Shown: piece by piece, positions 1 to 8,745 of the stretch
How the letters are laid out: each line of letters begins with the position of its first letter
How positions within the stretch are numbered: the first letter of the stretch is position 1
DNA from: VGTK01 sp046327915
GTDB taxonomy: Bacteria > Desulfobacterota > Binatia > UBA12015
Length of the DNA: 64,000 nt
Reading direction: 5' to 3'
NCBI GenBank assembly: GCA_046327915.1
Contig: JAXLXO010000030.1
Coordinates: 1-64,000 of the forward strand
Notes under the pieces: model-generated
What the model was told of the DNA's origin: nothing
The model's database searches: none
What the model saw: only the letters and a program-made list of their open reading frames with translations
Made by a program: the position numbers and the translations under genes

Positions 1-130
1 TGCCCTCGCCGCAGGCGTCGCAGCGCGTGTACTCGGGCGCGCGGCGCGGCTGCGTCCCGGCCGTCGCCCTGCCGGCCCCGGAGAGCCGCGTCACCTTGCG
101 CGACACCGGGCGATCGTCGCGAAGCTCCAT
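1..130 (-). CDS. Partial CDS, possible zinc-ribbon protein (3' end outside window)
   Basis: An open frame reads leftward from ATG at 130 and runs off the left edge. The start is preceded on its own strand by a purine-rich GGAGGAGG stretch, which is a good Shine-Dalgarno. The 43 visible residues are basic and end with a Cys-Asp-Ala-Cys pair (CxxC, about residues 37-40), which could be half of a zinc knuckle. There is too little to name a family. It is divergent from the thiolase at 321, and the 190 bases between them would hold both promoters; I see no clear promoter boxes there. This could be a chance frame in GC-rich DNA. Confidence 0.35.
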   Translation of the reverse strand, partial: MELRDDRPVSRKVTRLSGAGRATAGTQPRRAPEYTRCDACGEG

Positions 131-320
131 CCCCGCCTCCTCCTCCGTCTCCGTGTTCCGCAAGCCGTCTCGCGAGCCGTGCGAGGCTGCCAGCTTCCGG
201 ACGGGAGGGCAACCGGCCGCAGCGATCACCTTGCGTCGCTGCACCGGGACTGCGAAAACCCGACCTTCAGGCCGGCCCGTCCGGGCCGCCGCCAACCCGC
301 CATCGGAGGTCGAAAGAACA

Positions 321-1511
<1,191 letters not shown>

Positions 1512-1537
1512 GGTAGTCCGCGCGATTTCGCGTGATC

Positions 1538-1580
1538 ACGGGCCGGTGGCGTCGAGTGCGCCATCGGCCCGTTTTCTTTT
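1538..1580 (+). terminator. Intrinsic terminator of the thiolase gene
   Basis: A 14-bp stem (1538-1551 with 1559-1572, one G-T wobble) closes a 7-base loop and is followed by TTTCTTTT. It is the only textbook hairpin-plus-T-tract terminator I see in the window; the others lack the T run. Confidence 0.92.
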
Positions 1581-1677
1581 GCGCTTGCCGTGCGAAGCGC
1601 GGCCGAACCGTATCGCGTCGGCTTCGGACGCAGCGCATGGTGGCGACCATGCGCACTTCGCAGCGACGAGCGCGCGC

Positions 1678-3363
1678 GTGAGCGAGGCGCCGCGGCTTCT
1701 CGACGCGCGCCACGAGCAGGCGTTTCCCACGCTCTCGCCCGACGAGATCGCGCGCGTCCGCCGCTTCGGCGAGCCGCGCGCGTATGCGGACGGCGAAGTC
1801 ATCGTACGCGCCGGCGAGCGCGGACACGGGCTCCGTCTGATCCTCACCGGCGACGTCGTCGTGGAGCAGGTCGCGCACGACGGCACGCGCGACACGATCG
1901 TGCTGCACCATCCGGGCTCGTTCATGGGCGAGCTTGCGCAGCTGTCGGGGCAGCCGTCCCTCATCGAGGCGACGGCGCGCGGGCCGGTCGAGGCGGTGGT
2001 GATTCCGCCGGATCGCCTGCGCGGCCTGCTGATCGCAGAGGCCGAGATCGGCGAGCGCATCATGCGCGCGCTGATCCTGCGCCGCGTGGCGCTGATCGAG
2101 AGCCACGCCGGCGGCCCGGTGATCGTCGGCCCCGCGGACGACGGCGACGTGCTGCGCCTCGCCGACTTCCTGCGCCGCAACGGACACCCGTACCAGCAGC
2201 TCGATCCGCGCGCCGACCGCTGCGCCGCGACGCTCGTCGAGCGCTTCCATCTCGACCCCGGACAGCTGCCGATCGTGCTCTGCCCGGGCGGGCAGATGCT
2301 GCACAATCCGAGCGAGAACGACGTCGCGCGCTGCATCGGCATGATCGCGACGCTCGATCCCGGGCGCGTGTACGACGTCGCGATCGTCGGCACCGGACCC
2401 GCCGGTCTCGCGGCCGCGGTGTACGGCAGCTCCGAAGGACTGTCGGTGCTCGCGCTCGACTGCCGCGCCTTCGGCGGCCAGGCCGGCGCGTCGCAGCGCA
2501 TCGAGAACTACCTCGGCTTCCCGACCGGCATCACCGGCATGGCGCTGATGGCGCGCGCGTACAACCAGGCGCGCAAGTTCGGCGTCGAGATGGCGATCCC
2601 CGACGAGGTGCGTCGCCTCGAGGACGCGCGCGGCGGCACCCACGGCGCGCTCGAGCTGCACCTCGCGAACGGCGAGTCCGTGCGCGCGCGTGCCGTCGTG
2701 GTCGCGAGCGGTGCGCGCTATCGCCGGCCCGCCGTCGAGAACCTCGACGCGTTCGAGGCGTCGAGCGTCCACTACTGGGCGTCGCCGCTCGAAGGCCGGC
2801 TGTGCGCGGGGCAGGAGGTCGCGCTGGTCGGCGGCGGCAACTCCGCGGGACAGGCGGTCGTCTACCTCGCGAGCCAGGTGCGCAGGGTCTGGCTGCTGGT
2901 GCGCGCCGCGAGCCTCGACGCGGGCATGTCGCGGTATCTGGTCGAGCGCATCACGGGGCTGCCGAACGTCGAGGTCGTGACCGGCGCGCAGCTGAGCGGC
3001 CTCGACGGACGCGACGGCGTCCTCGAGACGGTGCGCTGGCGCCGCCGCGGCTCGGACGAGGAGACCACGCGTCCCGTGCGCCACCTTTTCCTCTTCATCG
3101 GCGCCGATCCGAACACCGCATGGCTCGAGGGGTCCGGCGTCGCGCTCGACGCAAACGGCTTCGTCGACACCGGAAGCGAGGCCGCGAACGGACGCCGGCC
3201 GCTGGAGACCAGCGTGCCGGGCGTGTTCGCGGTCGGCGACGTGCGCTGCGGCAGCGTCAAGCGCGTCGCCGCCGCGGTCGGCGACGGCGCGCGCGTGGTC
3301 GCGGCGCTGCACGCCTACCTCGCCGACACCGACACACGGACGTCGCTGCCCGCGGGCGCGTGA
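1678..3363 (+). CDS. Cyclic-nucleotide-binding domain / FAD-NAD(P) oxidoreductase, TrxR-like without CxxC
   Basis: A fusion of about 561 residues. Residues ~15-135 form a cNMP-binding (Crp-type) domain with the ExxxLSGQPS-like loop near 85-93. Residues ~145-220 look like a thioredoxin-type insert. From ~233 there is a thioredoxin-reductase-like FAD/NAD(P)H module with GTGPAG at 238-243, FGGQAG near 265 and an NADPH loop VGGGNSAGQ near 384. The redox-active CxxC expected just before that NADPH loop is absent, so it should not reduce thioredoxin in the classical way. The start is taken as GTG 1678, where similarity begins; the frame stays open up to 1546 and no clear ribosome site decides it. 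The UBP-zinc-finger gene follows after 11 bases and is probably co-transcribed. Confidence 0.88.
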   Translation: MSEAPRLLDARHEQAFPTLSPDEIARVRRFGEPRAYADGEVIVRAGERGHGLRLILTGDVVVEQVAHDGTRDTIVLHHPGSFMGELAQLSGQPSLIEATARGPVEAVVIPPDRLRGLLIAEAEIGERIMRALILRRVALIESHAGGPVIVGPADDGDVLRLADFLRRNGHPYQQLDPRADRCAATLVERFHLDPGQLPIVLCPGGQMLHNPSENDVARCIGMIATLDPGRVYDVAIVGTGPAGLAAAVYGSSEGLSVLALDCRAFGGQAGASQRIENYLGFPTGITGMALMARAYNQARKFGVEMAIPDEVRRLEDARGGTHGALELHLANGESVRARAVVVASGARYRRPAVENLDAFEASSVHYWASPLEGRLCAGQEVALVGGGNSAGQAVVYLASQVRRVWLLVRAASLDAGMSRYLVERITGLPNVEVVTGAQLSGLDGRDGVLETVRWRRRGSDEETTRPVRHLFLFIGADPNTAWLEGSGVALDANGFVDTGSEAANGRRPLETSVPGVFAVGDVRCGSVKRVAAAVGDGARVVAALHAYLADTDTRTSLPAGA

Positions 3364-3374
3364 AGGGAGATCCG

Positions 3375-3683
3375 ATGGCCGCCGAATGCACCCACCTCGA
3401 CGGGATCCGCGACGTGACGCCGAGCGCGCGCGGCTGCGAGGACTGCCTGCGCACGGGCTCGCGCTGGGTCCACCTGCGGCTCTGCCGGACGTGCGGCCAC
3501 GTCGGCTGCTGCGACGACTCGCCCAACCGCCACGCGACCGCGCACTTCCACGCGACCGATCACCCGATCATCGAGGGCTACGACCCGCCCGAGGGCTGGG
3601 GCTGGTGCTACGTCGACGAGGTCGCCTTCGATCTGTCGGACCGCGCGACGCCGCAGGTCGGTCCGATCCCGCGCTGGGTTTGA
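3375..3683 (+). CDS. UBP-type zinc finger domain protein
   Basis: A 102-residue protein made almost wholly of one ZnF-UBP domain. The zinc ligands are visible as CTH near the start, CEDC, CRTCGHVGCC and the His-rich HATAHFHATDHP run, followed by WGWCYVDE. In eukaryotes this fold reads the free C-terminal Gly-Gly of ubiquitin. Bacterial copies are of unknown role. The position after GC that is Arg in ubiquitin binders (GCGRY) is Asp here (GCCDD). The start is ATG 3375 with GGGAGA upstream, 11 bases after the oxidoreductase stop, which makes a functional pairing with that enzyme likely. Confidence 0.9.
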   Translation: MAAECTHLDGIRDVTPSARGCEDCLRTGSRWVHLRLCRTCGHVGCCDDSPNRHATAHFHATDHPIIEGYDPPEGWGWCYVDEVAFDLSDRATPQVGPIPRWV

Positions 3684-3744
3684 CGCGCGCGCGGGGCTGG
3701 CGGATCGGCCTCGACGTCGCTAGAGCGTGCGCCCGGAGGCGCAC

Positions 3745-4155
3745 ATGGCGAAATCCTACTGGCTCGTGAAGCAGGAGCCGACCAAGTACCCGTTCGAGCA
3801 GCTCGTCAAGGACAAGAAGACGACCTGGGACGGTGTGCGCAACTACCAGGCACGCAACAACCTCCAGGCGATGAAGAAGGGCGACCGCGTCCTCTACTAC
3901 CACTCGAACGTCGGGCAGGAGGTGGTCGGATTGTGCGAGGTGAGCAAGCCCGCCTTCCCCGACCCGACCACCGACGACGCGCGCTGGGTCGCGGTCGAGC
4001 TGGCCGCCGTGAAGGCGCTGAAGAAGCCGGTCACGCTCGAATTCATCAAGAACGATCCGCAGCTGTGCGAGATCCCTCTGGTCAAGCAGTCGCGCCTCAG
4101 CGTCATGCCGCTCGACGCGAAGGCCTTCGCGAGGATCGAGAAGCTCGGCGGCTAG
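3745..4155 (+). CDS. EVE domain-containing protein
   Basis: A 136-residue protein that is a complete EVE domain (PUA-like fold): YWLVKQEP at the N-terminus, then WDGVRNYQARNN and KKGDRVLYYHSN, all family hallmarks. EVE proteins are thought to bind modified bases in nucleic acid; no catalytic role is established. The start at ATG 3745 is supported by CGGAGG eight bases upstream; a GTG 18 bases earlier is less likely. A TAGAGC box at 3721 could be a -10 element, giving a short leader. The stop codon abuts the stop of the convergent hydrolase gene. Confidence 0.92.
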   Translation: MAKSYWLVKQEPTKYPFEQLVKDKKTTWDGVRNYQARNNLQAMKKGDRVLYYHSNVGQEVVGLCEVSKPAFPDPTTDDARWVAVELAAVKALKKPVTLEFIKNDPQLCEIPLVKQSRLSVMPLDAKAFARIEKLGG

Positions 4156-5157
4156 TTAGTCCCACGAGGGGTCACGCGACCCCTCGCCCCAACGGGCAGA
4201 GCCCGTCGGGGCCCCACACCCCGCGCTCGCTGCGCTCGACCGCGCGCTGTGCGCGTGGAAGCTTGCGTCGTGGCTCACGCTCCTGGCTGCCGCGGCGTCC
4301 GCGCCCACCGGCGGCAGCCCGTCGAGAAATCCCCGCAGCGTCGCCGCGAACGCGTCCGGGCACTCCAGGAATGGCGAATGCCCGCCGTCGAAGAGCTCGA
4401 GCCGCGCACCCGGGATGCGCCGGATCGCGGGCCGGCTGCGCCACAGCTGCAGGACGCGGTCGCGCTTCGCCCACGCGACCAGCACCGGGCACGACAGCGA
4501 CGCCGCAGCCGCGCGCAGGTCCGCGTCGGGCTCGCCGAAGCTGCGCCACGCCTCGACCAGGCGCGGCGCCATCTCGCGCGACGCAGCGACGATGCGCGCG
4601 CGCTGCGCGTCGGCCTCGGACGCGCTCAGCACGACGCCGTAGTAGAGCGCGAACGCGCGCGGAAACCAGCCTGCGCGGCGCGCGCCGGCCGCGAAGAAGC
4701 GCGCCATGGCGCGCGTCACCATCCGGGTCATGAAGTCGACGCGGTCGAGGCCGCCCGCGTCGGCGAGCACCAGCGCGCGAACGACGTCCGGTCGCTTCGC
4801 CGCGAGCCGGATCGCAACCGCGCCGCCGATCGAGTTGCCGATCAGCACGACGTCGCGAAGGCCGAGCGCATCGGCGAAGCGCTCGGCGATCTCGGCGTAG
4901 CGCGCGGCGCTCGCCGGGACCCGATCGTCGGCCGAGCGTCCGTGGCCGGGCCAGTCGAGCGCGATCACGCGGCAGCGGCTGCCGAGGCGCGCGCGGAGCG
5001 GCGCGTAGTCGCTCGCGCCGTGCGCGATCGAGTGCAGGCAGAGGACGACGGGGCCCTGCCCTTCGTCGTCGTACGCGAGGCGGATTCCGTCCACCTCGAC
5101 CGTGCGGCCGGAGACCGGGTCGGCTCCCAGAGCCGCGCGCAGGGGTTCCCTCGTCAT
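4156..5157 (-). CDS. Alpha/beta hydrolase
   Basis: A 333-residue alpha/beta-hydrolase. The oxyanion region is LCLHSIAHG, the nucleophile elbow is GNSIGG (Ser), and the catalytic His is in DGGHSPFL. The substrate is unknown; esters or ring-cleavage products are typical. ATG 5157 is chosen because GGAGG lies just upstream. The normal domain ends near GFLDGLPPV; the last ~47 residues are low-complexity and encoded across two strong hairpins (4165-4206), so the tail may be translated terminator. It is divergent from a TetR gene, and the operators between them suggest TetR repression. Confidence 0.88.
   Translation of the reverse strand: MTREPLRAALGADPVSGRTVEVDGIRLAYDDEGQGPVVLCLHSIAHGASDYAPLRARLGSRCRVIALDWPGHGRSADDRVPASAARYAEIAERFADALGLRDVVLIGNSIGGAVAIRLAAKRPDVVRALVLADAGGLDRVDFMTRMVTRAMARFFAAGARRAGWFPRAFALYYGVVLSASEADAQRARIVAASREMAPRLVEAWRSFGEPDADLRAAAASLSCPVLVAWAKRDRVLQLWRSRPAIRRIPGARLELFDGGHSPFLECPDAFAATLRGFLDGLPPVGADAAAARSVSHDASFHAHSARSSAASAGCGAPTGSARWGEGSRDPSWD
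4165..4206. terminator. Two adjacent hairpins at the EVE / hydrolase gene ends
   Basis: CGAGGGGTC at 4165-4173 pairs perfectly with 4178-4186 over a 4-base loop. ACGGGC at 4192-4197 pairs with 4201-4206. They lie directly after the EVE stop and inside the 3' end of the hydrolase frame. There is no T tract. They probably serve as a terminator for the rightward EVE transcript. Confidence 0.7.
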
Positions 5158-5186
5158 CTCGCCTCCTCGGCGCCGCGCGCCGGCCT

Positions 5187-5228
5187 TGGTGACTGATTCA
5201 TCACTAACTGGTGACGACTTCTTCACCA
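5187..5228. promoter_or_regulatory. Tandem TetR-type operators between hydrolase and tetR
   Basis: Two 20-bp palindromes lie two bases apart: TGGTGA-N8-TCACTA at 5187-5206 and TGGTGA-N8-TCACCA at 5209-5228. Their centres are 22 bp apart, so they fall on the same helix face. They lie between the divergent hydrolase and TetR genes; the right copy covers the predicted -10 of the hydrolase promoter. This is a typical autoregulated TetR arrangement. Confidence 0.82.
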
Positions 5229-5246
5229 ATGACTCGGCTCTGTCAA
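5218..5246 (-). promoter_or_regulatory. Probable promoter of the hydrolase gene
   Basis: On the minus strand a consensus -35 TTGACA (5246-5241) is followed after 17 bases by a weak -10 AAGAAG (5223-5218). The -10 lies inside the right-hand operator, so bound repressor would block it. Confidence 0.55.
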
Positions 5247-5266
5247 CCGTGCTAGAGCGTCCTGCC

Positions 5267-5962
5267 ATGAATGCCGCCTCGACCGAGCCCGCGCGCGAGC
5301 TGCGTCGCGTCCGACCGCGGCGCGGCACCCCCGAGGACACGCGAGCCCGGCTGGTCGCGGCGGCGGCCGACGCCTTCAACCGGCACGGCTTCCACAACGT
5401 CGACTCGAACCGCATCGCGAAGGAGGCCGGCTACGCGGCGGGGACCTTCTACAAGCACTTCCCCGACAAGCGCGCGGCGTTTCTCGCCGCCTACGAGGCG
5501 TGGGTGACGACGGAGTGGAGCGCCATCGGCGGCGAGCTCGCGGCGCGACGTCCCCGCGCGGCCCTCGCGGAGCGCATCCTCGCGCTGGTGCTCGAGCACC
5601 ACCAGCGCTGGCGTGGGCTGCGCGCGTCGATGTCGGCGCTGCTGGTCGAGGACGCCGAAGTGCGCGCCTTCCACCGCGCGCAGCGCCGCCGCCAGCTCGA
5701 CCTGCTCGCGGCGCTGCGCCGCCGCGGTGACGAGCGCGAGGCCTCGGGCGACGCCGCGCCCGCACGCACCGCCGAGGACGACGCGCTGCTGCTCTTCACA
5801 CTGGAGCGCACCTGCGACGCGATCGCGAACGGCGAGGCGAAGGATCTGGGCCTCGACCGCGATCGCCTCCTCGCGGTGCTGCGCCGGCAGATCGAGGCGG
5901 CGTTCGCAGCGCCGTCGTCGGCCGCGCGGACGAGTCCGCGCGCGGCCCGGAGGGCGCGATGA
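5267..5962 (+). CDS. TetR family transcriptional regulator
   Basis: A 231-residue TetR-type repressor. The N-terminal helix-turn-helix is clear: TRARLVAAAADAF, then IAKEAGYAAGTFYKHFPDK at about residues 49-67. The C-terminal ligand domain is variable and the ligand cannot be told. ATG 5267 has no Shine-Dalgarno, but a TAGAGC box 14 bases upstream suggests leaderless transcription. Its stop overlaps the ATG of the next gene (ATGA), so the acetyltransferase is translationally coupled. The twin palindromes immediately upstream are its likely binding sites. Confidence 0.92.
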   Translation: MNAASTEPARELRRVRPRRGTPEDTRARLVAAAADAFNRHGFHNVDSNRIAKEAGYAAGTFYKHFPDKRAAFLAAYEAWVTTEWSAIGGELAARRPRAALAERILALVLEHHQRWRGLRASMSALLVEDAEVRAFHRAQRRRQLDLLAALRRRGDEREASGDAAPARTAEDDALLLFTLERTCDAIANGEAKDLGLDRDRLLAVLRRQIEAAFAAPSSAARTSPRAARRAR

Positions 5963-6480
5963 GCACCGCCCGCGCCGGAGTGACGCTCGACGTCGCGGGC
6001 GCCGACGAGGCGCCGATCCTCGCGAACCTGCTCGAGCTCTACGCGCACGAGCTGAGCGACGTCTTCGGGCTCGAGATCGGCGCCGACGGACGCTTCGGCT
6101 ACCCGCGCCTGCCCCTCTACTGGAGCGAGCCCGGGCGCTTTCCGTTTCTCATCCGCAGCGACGGACGCCTCGCCGGCTTCGCGCTCGCGACCGTCGGCTC
6201 GCCGGCGAGCGACGAGCCCGACGCGATGGACGTGGCCGAGTTCTTCGTCCTGCGCCGCCACCGCAAGACCGGCGTCGGCGGACGCGCGGCGGTGCGTCTC
6301 TGGAACGGCTTCCCCGGCCGCACGTGGACGGTGCGCGTCTCGACCGCGAACGCGCGGGCGGTCTCGTTCTGGAACGGCGCCGTCGGCGCCTACGCGCGCG
6401 ACGGCGTCCGCGAGAGCACGCTGGCGGGCAATCCGCACCCGTGGCGCGTGCTCACCTTCCGGAGCCGGCGCCCGCTCTGA
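5959..6480 (+). CDS. GNAT family N-acetyltransferase
   Basis: A 173-residue GNAT protein. The acetyl-CoA loop appears as RRHRKTGVGGRAA (motif A, R/Q-x-x-G-x-G/A), preceded by the beta-4 strand AEFFVLRR, and VSTANARAVSFWNG forms the C-terminal motif B. The acceptor is unknown. It overlaps the TetR stop by four bases and so is expressed with it, suggesting it may modify whatever the TetR responds to (inference). It converges on the isocitrate-lyase-family gene, with a hairpin across its stop codon. Confidence 0.88.
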   Translation: MSTARAGVTLDVAGADEAPILANLLELYAHELSDVFGLEIGADGRFGYPRLPLYWSEPGRFPFLIRSDGRLAGFALATVGSPASDEPDAMDVAEFFVLRRHRKTGVGGRAAVRLWNGFPGRTWTVRVSTANARAVSFWNGAVGAYARDGVRESTLAGNPHPWRVLTFRSRRPL

Positions 6481-6486
6481 GCGGGC
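6470..6486. terminator. Hairpin at convergent gene ends
   Basis: GCCCGCT (6470-6476) and AGCGGGC (6480-6486) form a perfect 7-bp stem with a 3-base loop spanning the acetyltransferase stop codon, 10 bases from the opposing stop. It probably works as a bidirectional terminator. Confidence 0.6.
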
Positions 6487-6495
6487 CCGCGACCG

Positions 6496-7443
6496 TCAAG
6501 CAGAGCGGCGGCGGCGTCCGCCGGGCGGCGGCGCCTCGTTCTTCACCTCGACGATCGGCACGGCGGCGCGCTCGCGCTCGCGCTGCCGCTCGAGTCCCAT
6601 CAGGTGGTTGAACTCCTCGAAGGGATACATGCGCGACATCATGCTCGCGGTGCTGCCGTCGCGGCGCAACGCGGCGAACACGTCCTCGACCGCGCGCGTC
6701 TGCGCGAGGATCGCCGCGACCGGATAGACGATCAGGTCGAAGCCGCGCTGGTGCAGCTCCTTCGGGGTGAGCAGCGGCGTGCGTCCCCACTCGACCATGT
6801 TCGCGACCTTCGGTCCGGGCACGCCGAGGGCGATCGCGTCGAGCTCGGCGACGCTCTGCGGCGCCTCGACGAAGACCGCGTCGACGCCGAGGTCGCGCGC
6901 GGCGCGGCCGCGCACGATGGCCTCCTTCAGGCCCTTCGGACCGCGCGCGTCGGTGCGCGCGACGACGAAGAGGTCGAGCGCCGGCCTGAGCTTGACGACC
7001 GCGTTGAGCTTGGTCAGCCACTCGCGCCGGTCGACCACTTCCTTGCCCGCCATGTGACCGCAGCGCTTCGGCCACACCTGATCCTCGAGGAAGAGGCCGG
7101 CGGCGCCCGCCTGCGCATACAGCTCCGCGGTGCGCACGACGTTCGGCACGTTGCCGTAGCCGGTGTCCGCGTCGACCAGGACCGGCGCCGAGATCAGCCG
7201 GCACAGGCGGCGTGCGGCGTCGGCCATCTCCGCCTGGGTGAGCAGCCCGATGTCGGGCTCGCCGAGCAACGACGCCGCGACCGCGTATCCGCCCATGAAC
7301 GCGAGCGGGAAGCCGGCACGCTCGACCAGGCGCGCGGACACGCCGTCGTAGAAGCCGCCCATGACGAGCGGCTCGTCGCGGGCGAGGAGCTTCCGCACGC
7401 GGTCGGCGGCGGACGGGCGGGACACCGGGGGTCTGACAGCCAT
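6496..7443 (-). CDS. Isocitrate lyase / PEP mutase family enzyme
   Basis: A 315-residue TIM-barrel lyase of the isocitrate lyase/phosphonomutase superfamily, which cleaves or forms C-C or P-C bonds next to a carboxylate. Mg-binding Asp91 and Asp93 sit in DADTGYGN. The flexible catalytic loop is KRCGHM (residues 126-131), with the Cys that marks lyases such as 2-methylisocitrate lyase and oxaloacetate hydrolase. Substrate assignment is not possible. The start is ATG 7443; a TAGGAC box at 7455-7450 suggests an unleadered transcript. The C-terminal 25 residues are Arg-rich and poorly conserved. Confidence 0.9.
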   Translation of the reverse strand: MAVRPPVSRPSAADRVRKLLARDEPLVMGGFYDGVSARLVERAGFPLAFMGGYAVAASLLGEPDIGLLTQAEMADAARRLCRLISAPVLVDADTGYGNVPNVVRTAELYAQAGAAGLFLEDQVWPKRCGHMAGKEVVDRREWLTKLNAVVKLRPALDLFVVARTDARGPKGLKEAIVRGRAARDLGVDAVFVEAPQSVAELDAIALGVPGPKVANMVEWGRTPLLTPKELHQRGFDLIVYPVAAILAQTRAVEDVFAALRRDGSTASMMSRMYPFEEFNHLMGLERQRERERAAVPIVEVKNEAPPPGGRRRRSA

Positions 7444-7505
7444 CGACGTGTCCTAGCGCACCGGCGCACGGCTCCGAAAGGGCAGCGACGGTCGCCCCCG
7501 GATCC

Positions 7506-7548
7506 GGGCCCGGCGCGTCCCCGGCTCTGCGGAGGACGCACCGGGCCC
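7506..7548 (-). terminator. Terminator hairpin after the methyltransferase gene
   Basis: GGGCCCGG-C-GCGTCC (7506-7520) pairs with GGACGC-A-CCGGGCCC (7534-7548), 14 of 15 positions, over a 13-base loop, just downstream of the methyltransferase stop on the minus strand. No T run follows. Confidence 0.75.
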
Positions 7549-7555
7549 GCGACCG

Positions 7556-8611
7556 TCAAACGCGGACTTCGAGCACCATGTTGAACGGCGTCTCGGTGGC
7601 GCGCCGCACCCGGCCGAAGCCGGCCTCCGTCAGCACCTCGCGCAGCCGCGCCTCTCCCGCCTGCGCCCCGAGCGCGAGGCCCACCTCCTGCGCCAGCGAG
7701 GCCTGCGTGCAGATCAGCGTGGAGGCACCGTAGAACACGCGTCCGACGAGGTTGAGGTTGTCCTCGGTGCGATCGTGCGCGAACGGCTCGACCAGCATCC
7801 AGGTGCCGTCGGGCTTCAGCGACGAGCGCACGTGGCGCGCCGCGCCGACCGGGTCGCCCATGTCGTGCAGGCAGTCGAAGAACGTCACGAAGTCGTACGA
7901 GCCCGGGTAGCTCTTCGCCGGTGCCACCTCGAAGCGGACGCGATCGGCGACGCCGGCACGCTCGGCGCGCTCACGCGCGCCCTCGACGGACGCCGGATGG
8001 TAGTCGAAACCGGTGAAGCGCGAGCGCGGGAACGCCTTCGCCATGATGATCGTCGATGCGCCCAGCCCGCAGCCGACGTCGGCGACCGCGGCGCCGCTGT
8101 CGAGCTTTTCCTTGACGCCGTCGAGCGCGGGAATCCAGCTGCCGACGAGGTTCGCGTTGTAGCCCGGACGGAAGAAGCGCTCGGTGCCGAGGAAGAGGTC
8201 CGGCTCGTGCTCGTGCCAGCCGACGCCCGATCCGTGCCGGAACGCCTCGGCCACCTTCGCCGCCGACCGCATGGCGGCGGTCATGCTCTGAAAGCCGCCG
8301 AGGACGCAGGCCGGGCTCTCCTCGTCGGCGAGGGCCGCCGCGTGCTCGTCGGGCAGCGTGTAGCGGCCGCTCTCCGCGTCGTACGTCAAGTATCCGGACG
8401 CGGCCTGCGCGGCGAGCCACTCGCGGACCGAGCGCTCGTGGGTGTCGGTCCGCTGCGCCAGGTCGGCGGGCGTCATCGGCCCCGCACCGGCCATCGCGCG
8501 ATAGAGACCCAGCTTGTCGCCGATCACGACCTGCGCCGCGGTGAGCGCACCACCCAGGTCGGCCAGCGCCTTGAAGACGAACTCCTGAACCCTGGCTTCG
8601 TCGAGCGCCAT
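7556..8611 (-). CDS. SAM-dependent methyltransferase with N-terminal winged helix
   Basis: A 351-residue protein. Residues ~10-95 form a winged-helix dimerisation domain (KLGLYRAM, PMTPADLAQRTDTHERSVREW). Residues ~165-290 form a class I methyltransferase fold with SAM motif I ADVGCGLGAST, FDYHPASV at the acidic ribose-binding strand, and FFDCLHDMGDP. This layout matches small-molecule methyltransferases; the acceptor is unknown. The start is ATG 8611, with the Shine-Dalgarno-like AGAAGGAGAAAG just upstream. It is followed by a terminator hairpin before the lyase gene, so the two minus-strand genes may be separate units. Confidence 0.92.
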   Translation of the reverse strand: MALDEARVQEFVFKALADLGGALTAAQVVIGDKLGLYRAMAGAGPMTPADLAQRTDTHERSVREWLAAQAASGYLTYDAESGRYTLPDEHAAALADEESPACVLGGFQSMTAAMRSAAKVAEAFRHGSGVGWHEHEPDLFLGTERFFRPGYNANLVGSWIPALDGVKEKLDSGAAVADVGCGLGASTIIMAKAFPRSRFTGFDYHPASVEGARERAERAGVADRVRFEVAPAKSYPGSYDFVTFFDCLHDMGDPVGAARHVRSSLKPDGTWMLVEPFAHDRTEDNLNLVGRVFYGASTLICTQASLAQEVGLALGAQAGEARLREVLTEAGFGRVRRATETPFNMVLEVRV

Positions 8612-8708
8612 CGTCTTTCTCCTTCTCTCCGTCGCTACGTGGGAGTCGGCCCGCCCGGATTTTGGTATCGCAGAACGTTCCGCCCGCTCCCGACCCGACG
8701 CAAGGCCC

Positions 8709-8738
8709 TTGGCCGCCTGCCGGGGCGCATGGTAGCGG
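8709..8738 (+). promoter_or_regulatory. Probable promoter of the SDR gene
   Basis: TTGGCC at 8709-8714, an 18-base spacer, and TAGCGG at 8733-8738. The start codon is seven bases beyond the -10, so the transcript would be leaderless; no ribosome site is visible. Confidence 0.5.
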
Positions 8739-8745
8739 CGCCCCG

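Noticed and set aside
27..320. Extended N-terminus of the thiolase from an upstream start
   Set aside because: The upstream residues have no thiolase similarity, and a good ribosome site precedes ATG 321.
1678..3363. Annotation as thioredoxin reductase
   Set aside because: The active-site CxxC is absent, so only the fold is claimed.
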